Counted from the first letter of the stretch, positions 26,046-34,674 are shown. The stretch: 64,000 bases of DNA from Pseudomonadales bacterium (GCA_024234635.1 JACKNX010000015.1:38630-102629), one strand, 5' to 3'. Made by a program: numbers and translations. The notes: generated by a model not told the origin, from the letters alone.

Positions 26046-26841
26046 CCCGTCCAATTATCCCGAACTGGCCGCTGCCGCCGGGCAGTGGCGCTACCAGCCG
26101 GCCGCCAATTGCCTGGCGGGTCGCACGATCCTTGTCACCGGCGCCGGTGAAGGTATCGGCGCCGCCCTGGCGCGCACCTGTGCCCTGGCGGGCGCCAACG
26201 TGGTTCTGCTCGGTCGCAACCGCGGGAAACTGGAAAGCGTGTTCGACTGGATTGGCGAACACACACACACCAGCGCCGTCATCGTGCCATGCGATCTGGA
26301 AGCGTTGCGCGAGGAGAACGTCTCGGCGCTGCATGACGCGATTGCGGAGAACTACGGCCGTCTCGACGGACTGGTACACAACGCATCCCTGCTCGGCGCA
26401 ATGACACCCATCGAGTTCTACCCGGCAAACACCTGGGAACAGGTCCTCAGGGTGAACACCACGGCACCATTCCTGCTCACGCGCGGTCTGCTGCCTCTGC
26501 TGAATGCCGGCCACCCCGCCAGCATCATCTTTACATCGTCCGGTGTGGGACGCGCCGCGCGGGCCTTCTGGGGCGCCTATGCAGTGTCGAAATATGCCAT
26601 CGAGGGGCTTACCGCCGTGCTGGCTGATGAACTGCGGCAGACCAGCCAGATCGTCGTCACCAGTCTGAACCCGGGAGGCACGCGTACCGCGATGCGCGCG
26701 AAGGCCTATCCCGCGGAAAACCCCGCAACATTGCCGACACCGGAAGCTCACATGGACCTGTACCTGTACCTGCTCGCGAATACCCCACGCAGCGCCCATG
26801 GCGCCCGGCTTTCCGCCCGGGACTGGCCGGGGCCGGCGTGA
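26023..26841 (+). CDS. yciK: YciK-family short-chain dehydrogenase/reductase
   Basis: 272 residues from a TTG overlapping ubiG by 23 bp; no ATG or GTG occurs before the cofactor motif, so TTG is the best start. Classical SDR features: ILVTGAGEGIG cofactor motif, HNAS (in place of NNAG), catalytic Ser in FTSSGVGR and Tyr-Lys in YAVSKYAIEG. Substrate unknown. The same gene follows ubiG/mupP in Pseudomonas. Confidence 0.9.
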   Translation: MSTPLNPDPSNYPELAAAAGQWRYQPAANCLAGRTILVTGAGEGIGAALARTCALAGANVVLLGRNRGKLESVFDWIGEHTHTSAVIVPCDLEALREENVSALHDAIAENYGRLDGLVHNASLLGAMTPIEFYPANTWEQVLRVNTTAPFLLTRGLLPLLNAGHPASIIFTSSGVGRAARAFWGAYAVSKYAIEGLTAVLADELRQTSQIVVTSLNPGGTRTAMRAKAYPAENPATLPTPEAHMDLYLYLLANTPRSAHGARLSARDWPGPA

Positions 26842-26940
26842 GTTTCCTGACGACAGGGCGTTTTGCCACACCGGTCTCACTATTTTCGTCGGGCGTCGAC
26901 GAAAATCCGGTGCATTCCCCGGCAGAGCGGACATGCTGAC

Positions 26941-27756
26941 GTGCAAAAGGACATATCCCATTCCCAGGGCCACCGTTTCGAACCTGAAATTGCGTTGGCC
27001 ATGGTGCAGGCTTTTCATCGCGAACTGGAGTTCGCCCCCTTGCTGGAAAGCATCTTCTCGCAGGCCGCGCTGCTGACGCCAGCCTCCTTCCTGAAGTACG
27101 CCAACAAGGAGTCCGACGTCGAGTTCCACACCGGTGAGGAAGGCCAGCACACGGTGAACTACAGCCTGCAGCTCGGCACCTCGGGCGTGGATGGCGGTGA
27201 AGTGAAATTCAGCGCTCCCCGCCGGTTCAGTCAGGGCGATCTCGACATGCTGGAAGGGCTGCTGCGGCTCGCCGCCCCCGCCATTGCCAACGCACTGGTG
27301 GTGAAAGCACTTACCGCGCGTGACAAGGCAACAAAGGGCAGCAAGAAAACACGCGGCGGCCAGGAAGATGCGCTCATCCTGGTACGCCTGTCGGGACTCG
27401 ATACCATTCGTGGTCTGCACGGAAACAGCACGGCGCAGTCACTTACGGAGGGGCTGCAGCGTCAGCTTGGCGAAAAACTGCGCGAGGCGGACGGCATCTT
27501 CCAGATTGACGATGACCACCTCGCCGTACTGCTCCCCCGCACGACCCGGGCCGGCGCCGAGCGGGTGGCGACCAAGGTGGAAAGCATGGTCAACGCGTTC
27601 AGCTTCGCCGAGCCGGAATACCGCCAGCATCTCACGGCAACGATCGGCATCAGCACAACCAACGGCGCCAACTCGGCGGAAGCGGTGCTGAAGGAAGCGC
27701 GCTCCGCGCTGACCGAGGCGTCACAGCAGCAGTCGCGGAATATTCTTGTGCATTGA
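26941..27756 (+). CDS. GGDEF-like domain protein with degenerate signature
   Basis: 271 residues from GTG at 26941. A longer frame to 26863 exists. The N-terminal ~110 residues resemble a GAF/sensor-like fold (LEFAPLLESIFSQAALLTPASF), followed by a diguanylate-cyclase-like domain with TIGISTTNGANSAEAVLKEA, typical of the GGDEF C-terminus. The signature GGDEF position reads IDDDH, so cyclase activity is unlikely; I see no inhibitory RxxD either. It lies after yciK as in Pseudomonas. Confidence 0.78.
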   Translation: MQKDISHSQGHRFEPEIALAMVQAFHRELEFAPLLESIFSQAALLTPASFLKYANKESDVEFHTGEEGQHTVNYSLQLGTSGVDGGEVKFSAPRRFSQGDLDMLEGLLRLAAPAIANALVVKALTARDKATKGSKKTRGGQEDALILVRLSGLDTIRGLHGNSTAQSLTEGLQRQLGEKLREADGIFQIDDDHLAVLLPRTTRAGAERVATKVESMVNAFSFAEPEYRQHLTATIGISTTNGANSAEAVLKEARSALTEASQQQSRNILVH

Positions 27757-27901
27757 AAGTCCGTGACCGAGGTTGGCACGCCTGCTGCCGCCGGGGACAG
27801 GATGCATTGAGGCGTATTGCGCAAGTCCCCAATGCTGCGCAGAACGCGCCCCGGGTCGGCACGCGCGAGACCCAGCAGTCTTGAATGGCGCAGTGATTCC
27901 C

Positions 27902-28996
27902 TCAGGGCGTCCGACGCGATCGCCAGACTGAAGGCCTCTTTCCCCCTTCCGCTTTCGACCGGGAAGGACGCGCTTCGGCGTCCTTGCTCCCGCTGTCGTG
28001 ACCAAACTGGTTGCTGCGCGTAGCCAGATCTGGATACGGCAGAAGTACCGATTTTCGTTCGCGCTTTCCGCCCGTTTGCCGCACGGTTGGAACCACGTCC
28101 GCGGCAAGCCCAACCAGCCGCCTGAGAGCAACCACGTCGGTTTCGCTCATCTCTTCGTAACGTCCCGCGGCAAGCCTGGATGGTAAGGCCACCGGCCCGA
28201 AACGTACCCGTTTCAGCCGCGACACCACGCGATTGACGGCAGCGAACAGCAATTTCACCTCGTGCTGTTTCCCTTCCATCAACACACCGTGATACCAGTG
28301 GTTGCGGCCGCGACCATCGTAGTAGGCGAGATCCGTGAAGCGCAGAAATTCGCCTTCCACCTCAACCCCTTGGCGGAGACGCGCAATTTCCTCATCTGGC
28401 AGGATACCGTCGACGCGAACGGCATACTCACGATCGATCAGCGATGACGGGTGCATGAGCTTGTTGGCCAATTCACCGTCATCCGTCACGAGCAACAGGC
28501 CGGATGTCATGGCATCGAGACGCCCCACAAGTATCCACCGTCCGCCCTTGCAGGACGGCAGGTCCTCGAATACGGTTGGGCGCCCCTCGGGATCATGGCG
28601 GGTGCAGATTGTTCCGGCTGCCTTGTTAAGCAGCAGCACGCGTGACTGACCGCGTGCCCGCGGCGGATGAAACGGCTTGCCGTCGATCAGAATTTTTGAA
28701 GCCTGCGTCACCCGTACGCCAAGCGTTGCCGGCTCCCCGTTTACGAGAACCCGGCCGTGGGTAATCCAGCCTTCGATTTCCCGCCGGCTACCCATACCGG
28801 CATCAGCCAGATACTTCTGGAGGCGTACCGGCTCCTCGACTTGACCGGCGGCAGGTGAGCGCCTTGACGCGCCTCGCTCGCTCGACGGTTCCCGCGTCAC
28901 GCGCCGGTTGCTGGCGCGTTTGTCACTTTCGTCCCTGGATCGCTCGCCACCACGCGCAGCCCTGGCACTGGTACGTCGTGCGGCCAATTCAGCCAC
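27902..28996 (-). CDS. rluB: 23S rRNA pseudouridine synthase RluB
   Basis: About 364 residues from a GTG at 28996; an ATG at 29044 is an alternative. An N-terminal basic, low-complexity stretch precedes an S4 RNA-binding domain (VRLQKYLADAGMGSRREIEGWI) and the RsuA/RluB-type catalytic domain with the active-site Asp in VGRLDAMTSGLLLVTDDGE. It converts U2605 (E. coli numbering) of 23S rRNA. The tail after ~300 is basic and poorly conserved. It overlaps scpB, the order seen in other gammaproteobacteria. Confidence 0.93.
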   Translation of the reverse strand: MAELAARRTSARAARGGERSRDESDKRASNRRVTREPSSERGASRRSPAAGQVEEPVRLQKYLADAGMGSRREIEGWITHGRVLVNGEPATLGVRVTQASKILIDGKPFHPPRARGQSRVLLLNKAAGTICTRHDPEGRPTVFEDLPSCKGGRWILVGRLDAMTSGLLLVTDDGELANKLMHPSSLIDREYAVRVDGILPDEEIARLRQGVEVEGEFLRFTDLAYYDGRGRNHWYHGVLMEGKQHEVKLLFAAVNRVVSRLKRVRFGPVALPSRLAAGRYEEMSETDVVALRRLVGLAADVVPTVRQTGGKRERKSVLLPYPDLATRSNQFGHDSGSKDAEARPSRSKAEGGKRPSVWRSRRTP

Positions 28997-29762
28997 GACC
29001 GCCGGGCAGTTGAACGACGTTGTCGCGTAGTGCCGACTCGTCATGCTCCGGATCACTCTCCGCCTGGGCGGCATCCGCCTCGTCCTGCAGCGGGTCCGGC
29101 AGGCTCAGTTCGACGCTGATGCCAGGCATTTCGCCGGAATCGCCGTCAGGGGCTTCCTCGGCGGCCGCACCCTCCGTCGTGCCGGCACCGTTGCCATCAC
29201 CGCCGTCGTCGCCATCATCGCCCTCCAGCAGACTGCGAATCTCCGCCAATGGCGGCAGATCGCCCAGACCCGCGAGGTTGAAGTAGTCCAGGAATTCTTT
29301 CGTCGTACCGTATAGCGAAGGCTTTCCGGGCGTATCGCGCGTACCAACGATGCGAATCCAGTTGCGTTCCATGAGCGTACGGATGATGTTGGGGCTGACC
29401 GCAACACCGCGCACCTGCTCGATGTCCGCGCGGGTGAGTGGCTGCTTGTAGGCGATGAGTGCCAGCGTTTCGAGGAACGCCCGGGAGTAACGGCCAGGTT
29501 TTTCTTCCCACAGCCTGCTAACCCACTCCGAGAGTTCCTGGCGCACCTGGAAGCGGTAGCCGGAAGCAACCTTCTTCAGTTCGAAGCCTCGCCCCTCACA
29601 CTCTTGCGCCAGCATCTCCAGGCTGTCGCGAACCGCCTGGCGCAACTCGTCGATCGGCACTTCACCCTGTTTGAACAGCCGCACGAGTTTCTCGGCGGTG
29701 AGCGGCTCGTCCGCCGCCATGAGTGCCGCTTCGACAATCTGTTTGATTCGATTGACGTCCAT
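28989..29762 (-). CDS. scpB: Segregation and condensation protein B
   Basis: 257 residues. Two winged-helix domains are visible, with RIKQIVEAALMAADEPLTAEK at the start and ALIAYKQPLTRADIEQVRG in the second. After about residue 175 a long Asp/Gly/Glu-rich tail begins, extending the usual ~190-residue protein. With ScpA it binds SMC to form the chromosome condensation complex. It is separated from scpA by 503 bp of hairpin repeats, although the two genes usually abut. Confidence 0.95.
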   Translation of the reverse strand: MDVNRIKQIVEAALMAADEPLTAEKLVRLFKQGEVPIDELRQAVRDSLEMLAQECEGRGFELKKVASGYRFQVRQELSEWVSRLWEEKPGRYSRAFLETLALIAYKQPLTRADIEQVRGVAVSPNIIRTLMERNWIRIVGTRDTPGKPSLYGTTKEFLDYFNLAGLGDLPPLAEIRSLLEGDDGDDGGDGNGAGTTEGAAAEEAPDGDSGEMPGISVELSLPDPLQDEADAAQAESDPEHDESALRDNVVQLPGGRG

Positions 29763-29777
29763 CCCTTTCCTTTTATT

Positions 29778-29881
29778 GTCTTGCCTGCGGGCATCCTGCC
29801 CTCCGGCGCTACCGGTCGCTTCGCGACCTCACGCCGTCAATGGCCTGTCGGCCATTGCCGCGGCGGCACGTCCTGTGCCGC
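29778..29881. repeat. Multi-hairpin repeat, copy A
   Basis: 104 bp. Shares GTCTTGCCTGCGGGCATCC and the rest of the framework with copy B. Stems: GGTCGC/GCGACC (29814-29828), CAATGGCC/GGCCATTG (29838-29857) and GCGGCAC/GTGCCGC (29863-29881). The middle stem is different in sequence from copies B and C but still pairs. Confidence 0.85.
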
Positions 29882-29887
29882 TGACTC

Positions 29888-29915
29888 GCGACGGTGTTGG
29901 TATCGGCACCGTCGC
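29888..29915. repeat. Inverted repeat between copies A and B
   Basis: GCGACGGTG/CACCGTCGC, a perfect 9 bp stem with a 10 nt loop, in the 51 bp spacer between two repeat copies. It does not belong to the shared repeat framework. Confidence 0.7.
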
Positions 29916-29932
29916 ACCCTTTGCTACTTTTA

Positions 29933-30037
29933 GTCTTGCCTGCGGGCATCCTGCCCTCCGGCGCTACCGGTCGCTTCGCGCCCTCACGACGCTGTCAGCC
30001 TTCGGCTGACAGCGCGGGCGGCACATCCTTGTGCCGC
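29933..30037. repeat. Multi-hairpin repeat, copy B
   Basis: 105 bp. Stems: CGCTGTCAGCC/GGCTGACAGCG with TTC loop (29990-30014, 11 bp) and GCGGCACA/TGTGCCGC (30018-30037, 8 bp), after a GGGCA/TGCCC hairpin. Nine bases separate it from copy C. Confidence 0.87.
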
Positions 30038-30046
30038 GATGTTTAC

Positions 30047-30148
30047 CTCGCCTTCGGGCATCCTGCCCTCACGGCGGACCGGTCGCTTCGCTCCCTCTCG
30101 ACGCTGCCAGCCTTCGGCTGGCAGCGCGGGCGGCACATCCTGTGCCGC
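30047..30148. repeat. Multi-hairpin repeat, copy C
   Basis: 102 bp in the same orientation as copies A and B. Its main stem CGCTGCCAGCC/GGCTGGCAGCG (30102-30126) differs from copy B by one T-A to C-G pair change on both arms, a compensatory substitution. Last hairpin GCGGCACA/TGTGCCGC is intact. Confidence 0.87.
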
Positions 30149-30265
30149 TTACTAGCTAGGCTGTTGGTCACCGCGAGAACATATTCCGTCGAACACCGCT
30201 GCCGCAGAACGGCCATGAACCATTATCCAACTCAGCAACAACGGAGAAGGATTTCGCGGAACAAT

Positions 30266-31282
30266 TCATTCCTCTCGCCGTTCGTCGTCCTGTTGCAATG
30301 TCAGCGATGAATCGCTGCCCTGCTCTTGTGCCACTTCATCTTCGTCATACGCCGAGGCGCTCATTTCGTCGGCCACCCTATCCGAATCCGGTTCAGTGAC
30401 CTGGTCGGTCTGTTCGGCTGCACGGTCGTCGTCTTCCGTCATCTCGATCGCCTCGTCCACGCGCGCGCGCAGGTAGATGGGCGCGAACGGTGCGTTCTGC
30501 TGAATGGAAACCATGCCGGACCGGATGAGCTCCATCATCGCCAGGAAGGTGACGATGACGCCAAGCCGGCCTTCCTCGCGCCGGAACAGGCGGTGGAACG
30601 GCACAAAGTCGCGGGCTTCGGAGATGGTGGCCAGTACGTCCGACATGCGCTCGCGCACCGACAGCGGCTCCAGCGTGACGCTGTGATGGGTGAACATCTC
30701 CGCACGACGCAGCACTTCCGCCAGCGCCAGCAGCAGTTCCTGCATCTCCACGGGCGGGTCGACGCGTTCGCGCACCAGCTCGGGTCGCGCCGGGTGTACC
30801 GGAAATACGTCGCGATCGACGCGTGGCAGCTTTTCCAGGTCTTCAGCGGCGGTCTTGATCTGCTCGTATTCCTGCAGGCGGCGTATGAGCACGGCCCGCG
30901 GATCGTCCTCGTCTTCCTCACCGGTGGGCAGGCGCGGCAGCAGCATGCGCGACTTGATCTCCGCCAGCAGGGCTGCCATCACCAGGTATTCGCCGGCCAG
31001 TTCGAGCTGCATGGCATGCATGAGTTCGATGTACTGAATGTACTGCGCGGTGATCTCCGCGACGTTGATCTCCAGAATGTCCAGGTTCTGGCGGCGGATC
31101 AGGTACAGCAGCAGATCCAGCGGACCTTCGAAGGTCTCAAGGAAAACCTCAAGCGCCTCGGGGGGAATGTAGAGGTCCGTGGGCAATTGTGTGACGGGCC
31201 GGCCCTGGACAACGGCAACGGTTTCAGCATCGACGCTGCGCGCCTGATCCAGGCGACGTTGCGGTTCGGCAACCTCAGCCAT
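30266..31282 (-). CDS. scpA: Segregation and condensation protein A
   Basis: 338 residues. Kleisin core from FEGPLDLLLYLIRRQNLDIL (N-terminal SMC-binding helices) to a C-terminal winged helix (VIVTFLAMMELIRSGMV). A ~50-residue acidic tail rich in Asp, Glu, Ser and Gln follows, and a ~35-residue non-conserved N-terminus precedes the core. It bridges SMC heads and recruits ScpB. Starts 26 bp after the trpS stop in the leftward operon. Confidence 0.96.
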   Translation of the reverse strand: MAEVAEPQRRLDQARSVDAETVAVVQGRPVTQLPTDLYIPPEALEVFLETFEGPLDLLLYLIRRQNLDILEINVAEITAQYIQYIELMHAMQLELAGEYLVMAALLAEIKSRMLLPRLPTGEEDEDDPRAVLIRRLQEYEQIKTAAEDLEKLPRVDRDVFPVHPARPELVRERVDPPVEMQELLLALAEVLRRAEMFTHHSVTLEPLSVRERMSDVLATISEARDFVPFHRLFRREEGRLGVIVTFLAMMELIRSGMVSIQQNAPFAPIYLRARVDEAIEMTEDDDRAAEQTDQVTEPDSDRVADEMSASAYDEDEVAQEQGSDSSLTLQQDDERREE

Positions 31283-31308
31283 GTTTCAGCCTCCTGCTTG
31301 CGACCCTG

Positions 31309-32517
31309 TCAGGCCAGACCAATGGCTTCACGCACGTCCTCCAGGGTTTCCCTCGCCACATCGCGGGCAGCTTCCGAGCCTTCCTGCAGAATCGAATTCA
31401 CCAGGTCAGGATCGTCTTCGTACTGGGCCGCCCGCTCGCGCATCTGCGCCTGCTCGGCGTTGATGGCGTCGATCAGAGGCTTCTTGCAATCCACGCAACC
31501 GATACCTGCCGACCGGCATCCTTCACTCGCCCAGGCCAGGAGATCCGGCGGCGAATACAGGTTGTGCAGGGCAAACACGGGACAGTTGGCAGGATCGCCA
31601 GGATCCGTCCGCCGGGCCCGCGCGGGGTCGGTCATCATGGTGCGGATCTTGGTCTCCACCTGCTCCGGCGGTTCCCGCAGCGTGATGGTGTTGCCGTAGG
31701 ACTTGGACATCTTCTCGCCATCCAGCCCCGGCACCCGCGCGGCTTCGTTGATGAGCGCCTGCGGCTCCGGCAGGATGATTCGCCCACCGCCTTCCAGGTA
31801 GCCGTATAAACGCTCCACATCGCCAATGGAGAGATTCTGGTTACCGGCCAGCAACGCCCTCGCCCGTTCCAGTGCCTCGGTGTCGCCCTGCTCCACGTAG
31901 GCGCGACGACTTTCGGTGTACAGCCTTGACGCTTTCTTGCCGAGTTTGGCTACCGCCGCTTCGGCCAGCTCCTCGAAGCCCGTCTCCCGGCCAAACACGT
32001 GGTTGAAACGACGGGCAACTTCCCGGGTGAGTTCGACATGGGGTACCTGGTCCGCGCCCACCGGCACATGCCCGGCGCGGTAGATCAGGATGTCCGCGGC
32101 CTGCAGCAGCGGGTAACCCAGAAAACCGTAAGTGGACAGATCCTTGTCACCGAGCTTCTGAATCTGGTCCTTGTAGGTGGGTACGCGCTCCAGCCACGCC
32201 AGCGGCGTGATCATCGAGAGCAGGAGATGAAGTTCCGCGTGCTCGGGCACCCTGGATTGCACGAACAGGGTTGAAGACCCTGGATTCAGTCCGGCCGCGA
32301 GCCAGTCCACCACCATATCGAAGGTATGCCGGCCGATTGTCGTCGTGTCGTCATAGGCAGTTGTCAGCGCATGCCAGTCAGCGACGAAAAAGAAGCAGTC
32401 ATATTCGTACTGCAGTTTCACCCAGTTCTTGAGCACGCCGTGATACTGCCCCAGGTGCAGGCGGCCGGTGGGCCGCATGCCGGATACCACACGCGTTGCG
32501 GAGTCGCTGCTGCTCAA
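31309..32517 (-). CDS. trpS: Tryptophanyl-tRNA synthetase
   Basis: 402 residues from TTG at 32517, supported by GGAGGG about 8 bp upstream. Class I synthetase with the HIGH-like GRLHLGQYHG and KMSKS in GEKMSKSYGN; the GAD.VPH.EL motif reads GADQVPHVELTREVARRFN. A C-terminal insertion with C-x2-C (GCVDCKKPL) gives a longer protein than the ~330-residue E. coli TrpRS, as in the pseudomonad type. It charges tRNA-Trp. Confidence 0.96.
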   Translation of the reverse strand: MSSSDSATRVVSGMRPTGRLHLGQYHGVLKNWVKLQYEYDCFFFVADWHALTTAYDDTTTIGRHTFDMVVDWLAAGLNPGSSTLFVQSRVPEHAELHLLLSMITPLAWLERVPTYKDQIQKLGDKDLSTYGFLGYPLLQAADILIYRAGHVPVGADQVPHVELTREVARRFNHVFGRETGFEELAEAAVAKLGKKASRLYTESRRAYVEQGDTEALERARALLAGNQNLSIGDVERLYGYLEGGGRIILPEPQALINEAARVPGLDGEKMSKSYGNTITLREPPEQVETKIRTMMTDPARARRTDPGDPANCPVFALHNLYSPPDLLAWASEGCRSAGIGCVDCKKPLIDAINAEQAQMRERAAQYEDDPDLVNSILQEGSEAARDVARETLEDVREAIGLA

Positions 32518-32661
32518 AAGAGTCGCCCTCCAGGGCGGTCAGGAATGGTGGAAGGCGCGCAGTATACCGGCAGCCGTGTCGGCGTGGCAGGTTGCGGTGG
32601 CCTGAATCGCGGCCTGCCGGCCACGGGCATCGGTCATGTGCGCTTGTCGCCGATTTTTTTT

Positions 32662-32685
32662 CAGCGTAATCATAAGGTTACGCTG
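32662..32685. promoter_or_regulatory. Hairpin between yciO and trpS
   Basis: CAGCGTAA/TTACGCTG, 8 bp stem with an 8 nt loop, next to a run of eight T on the plus strand. On the transcribed (minus) strand this reads hairpin then A-run, so it is not an intrinsic terminator for the leftward genes, and no rightward gene ends here. Confidence 0.4.
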
Positions 32686-32711
32686 CTGGAAAGACGTCGC
32701 CGGCTGTCCTG

Positions 32712-33326
32712 TCAGGACTGGAAGTCGCCCATTCCCTGTCGCAGCACTTCCGGCACATCACCGGTGAGGTCCACCAGTGTCGTCACGCCCACACTGCAGT
32801 GCCCGCCGGCAATGATCAGATCCACGCGCCGTTCCAGCGCCTCACGCAGCGCCTCCGGGTCCGTGAGGGGCAGTTCCTGCTCCGGCAGGCGCATCGTGGT
32901 GGTGAGAATGGGCTCTCCCAGTTCCTCCAGCAGCCCCCGCACGATGGCGTTGTCCGGCACACGAATACCGATGGTGCGACGCTTCTCGTGCACCAGCCGT
33001 CGCGGCGTCTCCCGGCTGGCCGTCAGCACAAATGTGAACGGCCCCGGGGTGTAGTGTTTGAGAATGCGGTACTGCGTCTTGTCCACCTGCGCGTAGGTGG
33101 CCAGTTCAGACAGATCACGGCAGGCCAGCGTCAGCATGTGGTGCCGATCCAGGCGCCGCAGCTGCTCCACTCTATCGACTGCCCGCCGGTTGCCGATCTG
33201 GCAGCCGAGCGCGTAACTGGTATCCGTGGGATAGACCACCAGGCCGCCGGCACGCACGATTTCTGCCGCCCGCACCAGAAGACGCTTCTGCGGATGCGTC
33301 GGATGTATCTCGAAGTACTGACTCAT
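32712..33326 (-). CDS. yciO: YciO/Sua5-family (threonylcarbamoyladenylate synthase-like) protein
   Basis: 204 residues with the YrdC/Sua5 fold: VYPTDTSYALGCQIGNR, RLDRHHMLTL, and TPGPFTFVLTASRETPRRL. The arrangement matches YciO (about 206 aa), a paralog of TsaC/YrdC whose role in tRNA t6A synthesis is uncertain. It is directly upstream of trpS and the scp genes, as in other gammaproteobacteria; a PHP-domain (YciV) gene that often precedes it is absent. Confidence 0.9.
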   Translation of the reverse strand: MSQYFEIHPTHPQKRLLVRAAEIVRAGGLVVYPTDTSYALGCQIGNRRAVDRVEQLRRLDRHHMLTLACRDLSELATYAQVDKTQYRILKHYTPGPFTFVLTASRETPRRLVHEKRRTIGIRVPDNAIVRGLLEELGEPILTTTMRLPEQELPLTDPEALREALERRVDLIIAGGHCSVGVTTLVDLTGDVPEVLRQGMGDFQS

Positions 33327-33437
33327 GAGCGTGCGCCCGTAACTGCCCTCGCGCAGGGGCCGGCAGTTTACCTTGGTTCAGCGCGCCGCTGTCTCTATCA
33401 TCGGCGTTCGATCTGAAGCCGTGGTACCGGGGCCCAG

Positions 33438-34031
33438 GTGAGCCAGTTTGTCGATTTCCTGCCTATCGCCGTCTTCGTCGCGGTGTTCTTCGGCACTGAT
33501 GCGCCGGACAACATCTATTACGCCACGGCCGCCCTGATGCTCGGGGTTACAGCGCAGTATGTGGGCTACCGCGTGCTCGGCAAGGCGGTGAGCGGTCAGC
33601 TCAAGTTCACATTCTGGGCCAGCATCGTGCTCGGCGGCATGACGCTGCTGCTGCGTGATGCCACGTTCATCCAGTGGAAGCCCACCATCGTCAACTGGGC
33701 ACTTGCCGTGGTGCTTATCGGCGCGGAACGTTTCGCGGGGCGCAATCTGCTCAAGTCCGTACTGGGCCAGCAACTGTCGCTGCCGGACGCCGTCTGGCGC
33801 CGTCTCAACGTGGGCTGGGCGCTCGGCTTTCTGATTGCCGGCGGCCTGAATCTGGTTGTCGCCTACAATTTCTCCATGGAGTTCTGGGTGACGTACAAAC
33901 TCATCGGCGGCTTTGCGCTGACGTTTCTCTACATCCTGCTGACCATCGTGTATCTTGCGCGCGCCGGGCATCTGAAGGACCCAAATGACCAGAACAAGGC
34001 AGCGGAACACCAGGTGGACGACGGTGTCTGA
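33438..34031 (+). CDS. yciB: Septation protein A / intracellular septation membrane protein
   Basis: 197 residues from GTG at 33438. Five or so hydrophobic helices are visible with the conserved FLPIAVFVAVFF start, TFIQWKPTIVNW and LNLVVAYNFSMEFWVTYKL, characteristic of the YciB/IspZ family. It is an inner membrane protein that affects cell-envelope integrity and division. Diverges from yciO by 111 bp and is followed by a translationally coupled SH3 protein. Confidence 0.95.
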   Translation: MSQFVDFLPIAVFVAVFFGTDAPDNIYYATAALMLGVTAQYVGYRVLGKAVSGQLKFTFWASIVLGGMTLLLRDATFIQWKPTIVNWALAVVLIGAERFAGRNLLKSVLGQQLSLPDAVWRRLNVGWALGFLIAGGLNLVVAYNFSMEFWVTYKLIGGFALTFLYILLTIVYLARAGHLKDPNDQNKAAEHQVDDGV

Positions 34032-34674
34032 TCGTTGGCGCTTCAGCCTGGCGCTGTTGTTTGCGCTGGCCTGTCTCGGCGCGCGCGCCGACTACGTCAC
34101 CGACAAGCTGCGCGTGGAGGTACGAAGCGGCCCGAGCTCCGGTCATCGCATCATCAACTATCTGCCCGCCGGTACACGTGTCGACATCCTCGAACGCGTC
34201 GACGGTTTCGCCAGCATCCGCACGGCGGCCGGCACGGAAGGCTGGATGGACGAAAAGAAACTCACCAGCACACCCGGCGCCGAGGAACAGCTCGAAAAAG
34301 CCCAGGCCCAGATCGCGGCGCTTGAAGGGAAGCTCAAGGAGTCCATGTCCGGCGCCGGAAACATCTACGCGGAACTGGAAGAGGCACGAAAGAAGGTCGA
34401 GGCGCTGACAGTCTCACTCGGCAGCACCACCGAGGAACTCGAGCGAATCAAATCCGTTTCCTCCAATGCGTTGCAGGCCGCGCAACAGCTGCAAAGCATG
34501 CAGGAGCTGAACGAACGGCTGCGGTCGGAGCTGAAGGACACCGCCGCCGAGCGGGAGCGTCAGGCCTACAACCTGCAGCAACGCTGGATGCTGGTGGGCG
34601 CAGGCCTCGTCTTTGGCGGGTTGCTGCTGGGTGTAATGATCAAGTCGCGACCCCGGCGCAGCGGCTGGTCATGA
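34024..34674 (+). CDS. SH3-domain protein with coiled coil and C-terminal membrane anchor (TIGR04211-like)
   Basis: 216 residues from GTG at 34024, overlapping the yciB stop. A signal peptide (FSLALLFALACLGARA|DY) is followed by a bacterial SH3 domain (YVTDKLRVEVRSGPSSGHRI to about 90), a coiled coil (about 95-175, many Glu/Ala/Leu), and a transmembrane anchor LVGAGLVFGGLLLGVMIK near the C-terminus. It matches the periplasmic SH3 family with C-terminal anchor; cell-wall binding is inferred. Confidence 0.87.
   Translation: MSDRWRFSLALLFALACLGARADYVTDKLRVEVRSGPSSGHRIINYLPAGTRVDILERVDGFASIRTAAGTEGWMDEKKLTSTPGAEEQLEKAQAQIAALEGKLKESMSGAGNIYAELEEARKKVEALTVSLGSTTEELERIKSVSSNALQAAQQLQSMQELNERLRSELKDTAAERERQAYNLQQRWMLVGAGLVFGGLLLGVMIKSRPRRSGWS

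Larger units (their letters stand above)
29763..30265. other. 503 bp scpA-scpB intergenic region filled with repeats
   Basis: No gene. Three repeat copies (29778-29881, 29933-30037, 30047-30148), a separate hairpin (29888-29915) and about 117 bp of plain sequence next to the scpA stop. Any scpA-scpB transcript must cross at least eight stable hairpins. Confidence 0.8.

Noticed and set aside
27757..27901. Terminator in the gap between the GGDEF-like gene and rluB
   Set aside because: GGGGAC/GTCCCC and GCATTG/CAATGC arms overlap each other and cannot form one stable stem.
29763..30265. CRISPR array
   Set aside because: Units are about 103 bp with differing spacers of 51 and 9 bp and internal hairpins; there are no short identical repeats or cas genes.
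32650..32685. T-run plus hairpin as an intrinsic terminator between yciO and trpS
   Set aside because: On the strand transcribed by both genes the hairpin is followed by A, not U; on the plus strand no gene ends before it.
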